A program made the translations under genes and the position numbers. The notes below the pieces were generated by a model. The model saw only the letters and a program-made list of their open reading frames with translations. It was not told where the DNA came from and did no database searches. Shown here in pieces: positions 18,379-26,472 of a DNA stretch of 32,545 nt; position 1 is the first letter of the stretch; every line of letters begins with the position of its first letter. The DNA is from an uncultured Fidelibacterota bacterium (GTDB lineage: Bacteria > Marinisomatota > Marinisomatia > SCGC-AAA003-L08 > GCA-002707645), in contig CAJWAW010000007.1 of assembly GCA_913020255.1 (NCBI GenBank), positions 1 through 32,545 of the forward strand, read 5' to 3'.

Positions 18379-19163
18379 TTATTTTTAATGGGATATATTA
18401 AAATTGATTTAAAAAAAGACAATATAAATAGAACAATGATTAATGGTAATTTATATTTATAATATTTATAGGAATAAATAAGCCTATTAAAATTTGATCT
18501 AAGCTTTAAATGAAATGGTAATTTATTTTTAATTCTATGATATATAATCGATTTTTTATTTATAACTAAGGATAAATTATTAATCCATGCTTTAGTTGAC
18601 CAATCAACATCTTCATAGTACATAAAATATTCTTCAGGAATAAATCCTAAAATTTTAATTATTTCTTTTTCTAAAAAAAGAGCTGTACCAGGCAGATAAT
18701 CAATATTTAATGGATCATATATTTTAATATTCGAAGTAGTTAATAAATATTTATTCAATTTTCCACCATATGACTGCACTTTATTTTTCTTTTCATAGTC
18801 ATAAATAACTGGAGATACAATAGTATTAGATTTGTAATGATCAATCAATTCTTTTAAACATTCAGTATGAATAACAGTATCATTATTTAGCAAAAATAAA
18901 TATTCACAGTCACTATTATTAATTGCGAATTTAATACCATTATTTATACCGAATGCATAACCTCCATTCTTTTTCAATGATATTAAACTTACTGATTCAG
19001 ATAATTTACTTTTTATATTTTGGATTTTCTGGATTGAATCATCTGTAGAGTTATTATCAACAATAATTATTTTAAAATTTTTGAAAGAAGAATTGCAAAT
19101 AGATTTCACACATGAATTAGTAAATAAAAAATTATTATAATTAACAATTATTATATATATCAT
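18375..19163 (-). CDS. GT2-family glycosyltransferase
   Basis: Inverting GT-A glycosyltransferase of 262 residues. IIIVNYNN (4-11), IIIVDNNSTDDS (32-43), GGYAFGINNG (67-76) and LLNNDTVI (91-98, the metal-binding DxD-like NND) mark the family, and EYFMYYEDVDW holds the catalytic Asp and resembles rhamnosyltransferase-type GT2 enzymes. A hydrophobic C-terminal segment ending in IYPIKNK may associate with the membrane. It lies between the sulfotransferase and the polymerase, overlapping the latter by four bases. Sugar specificity is unknown. Confidence 0.9.
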   Translation of the reverse strand: MIYIIIVNYNNFLFTNSCVKSICNSSFKNFKIIIVDNNSTDDSIQKIQNIKSKLSESVSLISLKKNGGYAFGINNGIKFAINNSDCEYLFLLNNDTVIHTECLKELIDHYKSNTIVSPVIYDYEKKNKVQSYGGKLNKYLLTTSNIKIYDPLNIDYLPGTALFLEKEIIKILGFIPEEYFMYYEDVDWSTKAWINNLSLVINKKSIIYHRIKNKLPFHLKLRSNFNRLIYSYKYYKYKLPLIIVLFILSFFKSILIYPIKNK

Positions 19164-19168
19164 ATTAT

Positions 19169-20011
19169 TTATTTAATTTGATTAGGAAGCCCGTTCAATA
19201 ATTTACTATCATAATCAATATCTAAATAATTATATTTGTTAATCATACTAGTATTAATAGTTTTAATATCATTATTAATTGATGAAGAATTAATGTTACA
19301 AAATTCATAAATTATTTTCAACTCCTGTTCTTGATTCATTAGAAGTTTTTCATATCTAACATTTAAAACATGATCATACAAACTATTATTTGCAATAATC
19401 TGATCATAGTATTTTGCATACAATTTCAAACAATCATTTATATTGTTTATTTTAAAAGAACTGTACATACCACCCTTGTTTATAGATAATAATGGTACAA
19501 TTGAAGATAAAAAATTATTTTGTGTAGATTTCTTTTTATCGAGCTTAGATAATACTATCTGTCTATTAAGCAAACTTAATGAAACATCTAAAGGATTTCT
19601 AATTACATTAATAACTTTAAAATCTTTAAATATCCTTGACCACAAATCTAATGTAAAAACATTAACTGGATCTTTCCACCCCCATAATCCCAAATTATTA
19701 AAATTTTTATTGTAAATAGTATTTTTAATACCAAAAAACATAATAGATGAAATTTTTTTATTTAAATTAGTATTAAGCTTTTTTATTAAAATATTTAGGT
19801 CATGTTCATTGATTGACTTAAAGGATATTGGATTATCCCATGAACAACTATTGCAAGAAAGTAACCATCTATTAATTCGCTGGAAATAAATTGATTCATT
19901 ATTAACATCAAGATTAGATCCAATGAATATATATTTACTTAATATTTCAGCTAAAAGTGAAGTTCCACTTCTATGCATACCTGTTATTATTATAGGTTTA
20001 GATTTTAACAA
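19169..20011 (-). CDS. Sulfotransferase-family protein (first of two), TTG start
   Basis: A 280-residue cytosolic protein with the PAPS-binding P-loop GMHRSGTSLL (11-20), the 5'-phosphosulfate signature, followed by WGWKDP (110-115) and the 3'-phosphate motif VINVIRNPLDVSLS (133-146), with R138 and S144 as likely contacts. These resemble bacterial sulfotransferase domains. The best start is TTG at 20011, because the next Met is inside the P-loop and a stop codon lies three codons upstream of the TTG after an ATT; no Shine-Dalgarno is visible. A second, divergent sulfotransferase is encoded 15 bases upstream. Its place in a glycan cluster suggests it sulfates a sugar. Confidence 0.8.
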   Translation of the reverse strand: MLKSKPIIITGMHRSGTSLLAEILSKYIFIGSNLDVNNESIYFQRINRWLLSCNSCSWDNPISFKSINEHDLNILIKKLNTNLNKKISSIMFFGIKNTIYNKNFNNLGLWGWKDPVNVFTLDLWSRIFKDFKVINVIRNPLDVSLSLLNRQIVLSKLDKKKSTQNNFLSSIVPLLSINKGGMYSSFKINNINDCLKLYAKYYDQIIANNSLYDHVLNVRYEKLLMNQEQELKIIYEFCNINSSSINNDIKTINTSMINKYNYLDIDYDSKLLNGLPNQIK

Positions 20012-20026
20012 TTTAATAAATAGTTA

Positions 20027-20917
20027 TTACTTAATTTCCCAATCTTCTATATTGAAATTTAAATTATCTTTCAATAATTTACATTGATTATTGTTCCATT
20101 CTATAAAATTACTATCAATACCATTTAAATAATTATCATGATTAACAATAGCCTTAGAATTAACACTAGTTAAAATTTTAAACAAATGATATCTAAGATA
20201 CTCTGTAGGAATAATGAATTTGGAAATTTTTCTAATAATATTATCAGTATATAATATATTGTTAAGATATTTATATCTATATGTACTTGATTTATTACTA
20301 TGAATATCATACTTGTTTTTATCAGATAAAAAAGATAGACCTAAGAATTTATATATTCTTCTTAACATTTGTAATCTTGTTTTCATTGAAATCAAATCAT
20401 CAAACTTAATATAGAGTATACTTGATTTGGGAAAAGAAATCCTTACATTTTTGATCAAATTAGCATAATTACTTCTTAATAAATATGAATGGTTAGAAAA
20501 AGAAAAATTATTTGTATCATATTTGAGTCTTTCATTTTCTTTTAACAATGCATTATTAAATGATAATGTTTCATATCCCCTTTTTTTAGACATTAAATAA
20601 TGTGAATATGATCTATCTAATGGTTTTCTTAAAATTATAATAAATTTAGGATTTACAATATGACTTTTAATATTACTTAATGAATCAGGAAAAAAAATAT
20701 AAGATGGATCTACCTCTCCTCTAATATAATATGATGATTTCTTAAATTGATTTAAGTACCAACTAATGCCTCTATTGTAATTAATACTAAAAAAATGTGT
20801 TTCTTTGCGATATGGCAAGCTAATTCGCTTATCCTGTTCAAGCAAGCTGTGTAGAGTCGAAGTTCCAGACTTTTGCATACCAATTATGAAAAAATCAGGA
20901 AATTTATTTTTATTCAT
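20027..20917 (-). CDS. Sulfotransferase-family protein (second of two), heparan N-sulfotransferase-like
   Basis: A 296-residue cytosolic protein with P-loop IIGMQKSGTSTL (11-22), KETHFF (38-43), GEVDPSYIFFP (67-77) and the 3'-phosphate motif LRKPLDRSYSHY (96-107, R97 and S104 likely contacts). The order GMQKSGTS, then KE-HFF and the GISWY motif, recalls the Sulfotransfer_1 domain of heparan-sulfate N-sulfotransferases and bacterial glycan sulfotransferases. It differs clearly from its neighbour, so the two are not simple duplicates. It follows the Wzz-like gene by five bases. The probable role is sulfation of the cluster's polysaccharide from PAPS; the position sulfated is unknown. Confidence 0.88.
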   Translation of the reverse strand: MNKNKFPDFFIIGMQKSGTSTLHSLLEQDKRISLPYRKETHFFSINYNRGISWYLNQFKKSSYYIRGEVDPSYIFFPDSLSNIKSHIVNPKFIIILRKPLDRSYSHYLMSKKRGYETLSFNNALLKENERLKYDTNNFSFSNHSYLLRSNYANLIKNVRISFPKSSILYIKFDDLISMKTRLQMLRRIYKFLGLSFLSDKNKYDIHSNKSSTYRYKYLNNILYTDNIIRKISKFIIPTEYLRYHLFKILTSVNSKAIVNHDNYLNGIDSNFIEWNNNQCKLLKDNLNFNIEDWEIK

Positions 20918-20922
20918 TAAAT

Positions 20923-21921
20923 TTAAAAAATCTCTTTAATTTTTTTATTTAATAACAAATAAAGTAATCCTATTATAAATCCTAATAATGTAAATGAAAT
21001 AATAATGATAAATCTTTTAGGATATTCTTTATAGATATTAACTTTACCCTCATCTAATATATTTATGAATAATCTAGCCTTAGACTCTTCTATTTTAGAT
21101 AACTCATATTGTTTCCTGATTGTGACAAACACCTCCTGATTAACATTAACGCTTCTGATTAATCTTAACCTTTCAAGCTGTAATTCAGGTGTGTCGAGAT
21201 TTAAAGGATACTGTTTTCTAAAGTCTGTTAATATATTTTCAGATTCATATAATTCATTTTTAGCTAAAAACATTCTTTCTTCTAAATACTGCCTTGTTTG
21301 ACTAGCAAATTTTCTTTGTTCGTTTCCAACATAATCAATTACATAATTAGATATAAAATTAACAACATCTGCAGCAAGTTTTGGCTCCTCCATCAAAACA
21401 ATTACTTCAATTAAACCTGAATTTTGTTCATCTACAAATATTAAATCTTCGAGCTTATTTACTGCTTCAATTTCATATAATAAATCATTATCAATATTAA
21501 ATGAATTGAAAAAGTTTTTAAATGATAAAATAAATTTTGATAATAGAGATTTATTTTTTAATTCCCAAAAATCAATAAGATCTACTTCATTTAAAAATCT
21601 TTTTGTTTGCCATTGATGATTAACAATCTTTTTTCTAAGATTTTCACTTTCAATAATATCAGGTATATAAAAATTGTTTTCTGGAGATAAATCACTGATA
21701 CCTAACGATTCAATCAAATCACTAAAGTCGCTAAATATTTCTGAACTATCCGAAAGCTCTCCAGCTGGATATAAAGTAATTTTAGATTCAAAGTATACAG
21801 TTGCAAAAAAACTATATAATACAGCTAAAAAAATTGATACTAATATAACTTTCTTAAAAAAAAGATTATTTGAATTGATAAATAAAACTAAATCCTTAAA
21901 TGTATTTATTTCTTTTCTCAT
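20923..21921 (-). CDS. Wzz-like polysaccharide chain-length determinant protein
   Basis: A 332-residue inner-membrane protein with a first membrane span at about 24-44, a long periplasmic part rich in coiled-coil, and a second span at about 306-327. The first span is followed by FESKITLYPAG, the usual start of a Wzz_N domain. There is no Walker motif or tyrosine-rich tail, so it is the Wzz/PCP-type subunit without the BY-kinase domain. It would control chain length and link the polymerase and exporter to the membrane. It lies 3 bases after the SLBB exporter and 5 bases before the sulfotransferase. Confidence 0.83.
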   Translation of the reverse strand: MRKEINTFKDLVLFINSNNLFFKKVILVSIFLAVLYSFFATVYFESKITLYPAGELSDSSEIFSDFSDLIESLGISDLSPENNFYIPDIIESENLRKKIVNHQWQTKRFLNEVDLIDFWELKNKSLLSKFILSFKNFFNSFNIDNDLLYEIEAVNKLEDLIFVDEQNSGLIEVIVLMEEPKLAADVVNFISNYVIDYVGNEQRKFASQTRQYLEERMFLAKNELYESENILTDFRKQYPLNLDTPELQLERLRLIRSVNVNQEVFVTIRKQYELSKIEESKARLFINILDEGKVNIYKEYPKRFIIIISFTLLGFIIGLLYLLLNKKIKEIF

Positions 21922-21924
21922 AAA

Positions 21925-23478
21925 TTAATCAGATGCACTTTGTATAACTGCAATTAAAGTTGCTAGTTGACCCATGGGACCAAGTATTTCAACAAACTTA
22001 TTCCATATATTAAAATCTTCCTTAGTTTGAATAAATATAGTTTCACCATTATAAATCTCACTATATCTTTTATTAATAGATTTTTTTTGATTAAGAGAAT
22101 TAATTAAATAAAATTTATTTTTAGCATTATCAGTTAATCCTCCAGCTTCATTAATATAATCTATGATCCTAAAACTTTCAACATATGGATACCTACCTGG
22201 ATTTTTAACACCTCCTATCACTTCAACATAACTATAAATAGATGGAATAATAATTTCATCGTTAGAGCTAATATTATAATTCAATATTTGCTTAGTCATA
22301 CTTTTATTATTAGATGAAATTACACCTTTTTTTACTAAAGTTCGTGATTTAACATATGATATTTCAGACATTGATCTTTTTTGTGGAGGAATTAGATTTA
22401 TTCTTTTTAATTCTAAATCTTCTTCAATTAAAAATTTGTTATTTATCATTAATCTAGAGCTATCTGCTTTGTCAGTATATCCACCAGCTTTAAATAATAA
22501 ATCATTAAATGTCATATCATCTTCAATAACATAGTAACCTGGAGTGTTTATCTCTCCATTTATAGAAACTAAATTTCTATTTCTAAAACTACTATTTATT
22601 GGTATAATTATATGATCATAAGATTTAAGGCTAGTTCTAATAAAATCACTTTTATTTACATATAATTTATATTCATTATTTAAATCATTAAATCTTGAAA
22701 TTTCAATATTTTCTGTACTTGAATTTTCGGTTAAACCACCTGCAATTAAAATAAATTCATCTAAATTTTCATTTTCAACTAATTCATATCTACCAGGGTT
22801 AATTACGCCACCATATATATCAACATAATTAGTAATAGAACTTAAGTGTATTTCATCTCCTTCTATTAATGTTGGATTATAATTATCACCAGCAATTCTA
22901 TATCGTAATACATCTACAACAAAACTTTTATCATTTCTTTTTAAAACAATATGCCTTTTTGAAATATTATTTAAATTAATATTATTGATTTTTTCAGAAA
23001 TCACTAAGAAAGCATCAGCAACTGTATGAATTGGGCTTACTAAGACTTTCGAAGGTATATAATTTAGACCATAAACATTAACATAAAACTTCCTAACATC
23101 AGTTAAGGTAATACTAGCTTCAACATTGCTATATTTATTTTTACATTCCTCAATAATGATAGAATAAGCATCTTTTAATATTAATTTATTAAGATTAACT
23201 AATCCAATGCTTGGTATAATAATATCTCCTACAGGTGAAACAGTTAAATAATTATTAAAGGAAAAATTATTTGCTGAAAAACTAAGATAAAATTTATCAC
23301 CTGGTCCAACGATATATAAATCTGGATCTATTCTATTTTCTAATACATTATGAGATGATTGATTCTGAATATTTTGATTAATTAAATTATTATTTAGCAA
23401 TAAAGGTGATAATGATTTTGAATTTAAATCAAAGTCTTGCAAGAAAATTAAATTTAAAAATAAAAAAAAGTATATCAT
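21925..23478 (-). CDS. Polysaccharide export protein with SLBB domains (Wza/OPX type)
   Basis: Outer-membrane or periplasmic export channel subunit for surface polysaccharide. The 517-residue protein has a short hydrophobic N-terminus (1-14) without a lipobox Cys. The Poly_export domain starts at YIVGPGDKFYL (55-64). Further SLBB blades begin near YVDIYGGVINPGRY (218-231), VSINGEINTPGYY (304-316) and YVEVIGGVKNPGRY (417-430), each with an AGG(L/Y)T tail (AGGLTE, AGGYTD, AGGLTD). The C-terminal helix (491-515) is amphipathic. The three-SLBB layout is larger than E. coli Wza and like Bacteroidota OPX proteins. It precedes Wzz, in the usual order of export clusters. Confidence 0.9.
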   Translation of the reverse strand: MIYFFLFLNLIFLQDFDLNSKSLSPLLLNNNLINQNIQNQSSHNVLENRIDPDLYIVGPGDKFYLSFSANNFSFNNYLTVSPVGDIIIPSIGLVNLNKLILKDAYSIIIEECKNKYSNVEASITLTDVRKFYVNVYGLNYIPSKVLVSPIHTVADAFLVISEKINNINLNNISKRHIVLKRNDKSFVVDVLRYRIAGDNYNPTLIEGDEIHLSSITNYVDIYGGVINPGRYELVENENLDEFILIAGGLTENSSTENIEISRFNDLNNEYKLYVNKSDFIRTSLKSYDHIIIPINSSFRNRNLVSINGEINTPGYYVIEDDMTFNDLLFKAGGYTDKADSSRLMINNKFLIEEDLELKRINLIPPQKRSMSEISYVKSRTLVKKGVISSNNKSMTKQILNYNISSNDEIIIPSIYSYVEVIGGVKNPGRYPYVESFRIIDYINEAGGLTDNAKNKFYLINSLNQKKSINKRYSEIYNGETIFIQTKEDFNIWNKFVEILGPMGQLATLIAVIQSASD

Positions 23479-23481
23479 ATC

Positions 23482-25470
23482 CTATGCTAACCCAACCTTA
23501 TTTCTATAATACCAGTCTAAAGCAATTAATAATATTAAAATAAATAATAAATATCTATATTGAATAATATTAGATTTATCAGTTATAACCTTTTCAGACA
23601 TCTCAAATTGAACTTCATCTAAAAAGGCATCTAATTTATCATATTTATAGTAAATACCATTACTTTTTCTTGAAATATATTCTAGTAGTTTATTATCTAA
23701 ATATATTTCAGACAACTCTAAGTTATTATCATAAATATCAATAGTTAGAGAATTGCTATTAAATAAATTATCATTACTATTTATAAAACCTTTCAATAAA
23801 TATTTTCCTTTTTCAATCAAATTAATTTTAAATAAATGCAAGTCTTCATCAATAAGAATACTAGTATATATTCGATCAACAAAATCATTTTCAGAATCAA
23901 AAATATCAATATATTTAACATGATCATTAAAGCTATGATTTAATTTAAAATACACATCTATAGATTCATTTTCCATGTATGAAATGTAGCTTGTATATAA
24001 ATCTATATATTTATTATCATTATACAAAATATCTTCTAAATAATCATTTAGAAGATTAATGAAATTATTTTCATAATTATATTTGATTGATTGGATCTGA
24101 GTTAAATTTGAAACAAAAAATATTGAAATATTATTATTATTTGCTATAAGAGTATTATTATAATAAGAAAAGATGCTTTTTTCACAACTAATTGGCAAGC
24201 CATCTATCGTTGGAGAAATATAATATTCCTTATTATTATATTTAATAGCTTTTGATTTTACAATATCATTTTTATTACTATTTTTATATGTACATTTACA
24301 ATCATCGAGCAATAGATTGCTATTCTCGTTAAAAGGAGAGCTTATGAAATATATTATGTTTTCAAAATTACGATCTATAATTTTATTTATAAACTTATTA
24401 TCATTGAAATTCATTGGAAAATCATCTAATATAACAATATCATAATTAGTAAAATCAATTAAATCTAAACTATCATTCCAAATATCATCATATAATCTAT
24501 AATAATGAGTGATTTTATATCCAGTTAATTCAGATAGAATATTATTTTTAATGAATTTAGTATTTTGAGATAAAGATCCAGACAAAAAGAGAATACTTTT
24601 ATCTAAAATATCTTGCTCATTAATATTAATCAATATAGAATTGTTATTATAATCCACTTCATTTAAGTATTTATCTAAATGTATTATATTATTACTCGAA
24701 AATAAATTTCTATTTAAAGTAATACTTTTTGTTGATTGAGGATAATTTTTATTATAATCAAATTCTCCTATTATATTTTTTTTATTTTTAGAATTAGATA
24801 AATAAATGTTCTGTCTATATAAATCATTTTTAAAATTACTATTTATACTAAAATCAACATTTATACTATCATTGATAAATTGAAAATCAACTAATTCTAA
24901 TTCAATATCATTAAAACTATCACTCTCATCTCCAATTCCTAAAATATTTATACTATAATTTAAATCTGGTACTTTAATAGGTCCTGAATTTACAAGGCCA
25001 TCAGTAATTAAAATTATTTCTGAATTAATATTGTTAAATAAATCTTTATAATTTGTTCTTTTATGATTGAATTCAATTTCTTTATAGTTTGATATTTTTT
25101 TAAATTTTTCACCAAAAATATAATAATCTATTTTAAAATTATTTTTATTTGACCAATCACTAAGCTTAGTATATAAATCTTCAATATTATAATTTATATT
25201 TTCTAAATTCATTTGCATGCTTAAAGAATTATCAATAAAGACCGGTATATTTTTCATTGCAATTTCTTTTTTAGTAAAAATAGGATTAATTAAAAACGCA
25301 GTAATAATTAATAGAAAAAAACATCTGAGGTAAAATAATTTATAAAGATCACCTTTAGAAATCTTTTTATCAATCAATAAATAGTAATAATTATATAATA
25401 AATATGAAAAAAATAATATAATAATTATAATTAAATTATTAAATGATAAAATATCTAAACTATTATACAT
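23482..25470 (-). CDS. Membrane-anchored von Willebrand factor A domain protein
   Basis: A 662-residue protein with two N-terminal membrane spans (about 13-28 and 49-64), a VWA domain, a large extracytoplasmic part and a C-terminal span ending YRNKVGLA. The VWA MIDAS begins FIDNSLSM (D80, S82, S84) and continues to LITDGLVNSG and LGIGDES. A region near residues 285-365, with ILFLSGSLSQN and IVILDDFP, resembles a glutamine-amidotransferase-like fold often seen in this VWA family. I chose the ATG at 25470, which follows the tsaD stop by one base; a longer reading starts at TTG (25479). Its function is not known; BatA-like complexes are one possibility. It precedes the export cluster, but that may be coincidental. 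Confidence 0.75.
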   Translation of the reverse strand: MYNSLDILSFNNLIIIIILFFSYLLYNYYYLLIDKKISKGDLYKLFYLRCFFLLIITAFLINPIFTKKEIAMKNIPVFIDNSLSMQMNLENINYNIEDLYTKLSDWSNKNNFKIDYYIFGEKFKKISNYKEIEFNHKRTNYKDLFNNINSEIILITDGLVNSGPIKVPDLNYSINILGIGDESDSFNDIELELVDFQFINDSINVDFSINSNFKNDLYRQNIYLSNSKNKKNIIGEFDYNKNYPQSTKSITLNRNLFSSNNIIHLDKYLNEVDYNNNSILININEQDILDKSILFLSGSLSQNTKFIKNNILSELTGYKITHYYRLYDDIWNDSLDLIDFTNYDIVILDDFPMNFNDNKFINKIIDRNFENIIYFISSPFNENSNLLLDDCKCTYKNSNKNDIVKSKAIKYNNKEYYISPTIDGLPISCEKSIFSYYNNTLIANNNNISIFFVSNLTQIQSIKYNYENNFINLLNDYLEDILYNDNKYIDLYTSYISYMENESIDVYFKLNHSFNDHVKYIDIFDSENDFVDRIYTSILIDEDLHLFKINLIEKGKYLLKGFINSNDNLFNSNSLTIDIYDNNLELSEIYLDNKLLEYISRKSNGIYYKYDKLDAFLDEVQFEMSEKVITDKSNIIQYRYLLFILILLIALDWYYRNKVGLA

Positions 25471-25471
25471 T

Positions 25472-26461
25472 TTATTCAATTGAAGAGTATGGTAAAATAT
25501 CTATAGAAGAATGAATTCCTTTGATATTTTTTTTCCAACCTGCAGTAGCTATCATAGCTGCGTTATCAGTGCAATACTCATTTTTAGGAAATATTATATT
25601 AACATTTAATTTTTTTTCTAATAAAGTAGCTTTATCTCTAAACCTTTTATTACAAGATACTCCACCTACAATTAATAAATTATTAACATTAAACAACTCA
25701 TATGCTTTATCAAGTCTATCTAATAATGTGTCGATAATACATTCCTGATAGGATGCTGCAATATTACTTAAATTGACATTAATTTCTTTTTCATCCATAT
25801 CTTTGACCAAATATAATAAAGCAGTCTTTAACCCGCTAAATGAAAAATTTAATGGATTATTTTTAATTCTAGGCATAGTAAAATTAAATGAATCAGGCTT
25901 ACCATTCTTTGAAACATTTTCAATTTCAGGTCCACCAGGATAACCAAGTCCTAAAATTTTAGCTCCTTTATCAAAAGCCTCTCCAGCAGCATCATCTACT
26001 GTTGATGATATTATTTTATATTTATTATCATTAGATACATACCAAATTTGTGTATGACCACCAGAAACCAATAAACATAAATAAGGATAGTTTATATGGT
26101 CATCTAAAATTCCTGAATGCAAATGTCCTTCTAAATGATTAATACCAATAATTGGTATATTTAAACCTATGGATAAACCTTTTGCATAATTTAATCCAAT
26201 TATCAAGCTACCAATTAATCCAGGACCCTGTGTAACAGCTATAGCATTAATATGACACAATGAAATAGAAGCTTTTTCTAATGCAACTTTAACAATAGAA
26301 TCTATTATTTTTTCATGATTTTTCGATGCAAGATCTGGAACTACACCACCATAATTTTTATGTATTAATTGAGAATGTACAACGTTTGATAGAATTTTGC
26401 CATCTCTTAGAATTGAGGCAGCTGTTTCATCGCAAGAAGTTTCAATTCCTAAAATAATCAA
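25472..26461 (-). CDS. tsaD: tRNA N6-adenosine threonylcarbamoyltransferase TsaD, TTG start
   Basis: Transfers the threonylcarbamoyl group to A37 of ANN-decoding tRNAs, with TsaB and TsaE. The 329-residue length is normal. ILGIETSCDETAAS (3-16) begins the ASKHA fold, the metal-binding HLEGH gives H109 and H113, and VSGGHTQIW, DDAAGEAFDKGAK and the C-terminal GGVSCN and DNAAM motifs complete the family pattern. The start codon is TTG at 26461: the reading frame has no ATG before the ILGIET motif, and no good Shine-Dalgarno is visible. It lies 11 bases after rpsA. Neighbours do not include TsaB or TsaE. Confidence 0.95.
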   Translation of the reverse strand: MIILGIETSCDETAASILRDGKILSNVVHSQLIHKNYGGVVPDLASKNHEKIIDSIVKVALEKASISLCHINAIAVTQGPGLIGSLIIGLNYAKGLSIGLNIPIIGINHLEGHLHSGILDDHINYPYLCLLVSGGHTQIWYVSNDNKYKIISSTVDDAAGEAFDKGAKILGLGYPGGPEIENVSKNGKPDSFNFTMPRIKNNPLNFSFSGLKTALLYLVKDMDEKEINVNLSNIAASYQECIIDTLLDRLDKAYELFNVNNLLIVGGVSCNKRFRDKATLLEKKLNVNIIFPKNEYCTDNAAMIATAGWKKNIKGIHSSIDILPYSSIE

Positions 26462-26472
26462 AATATATTATT

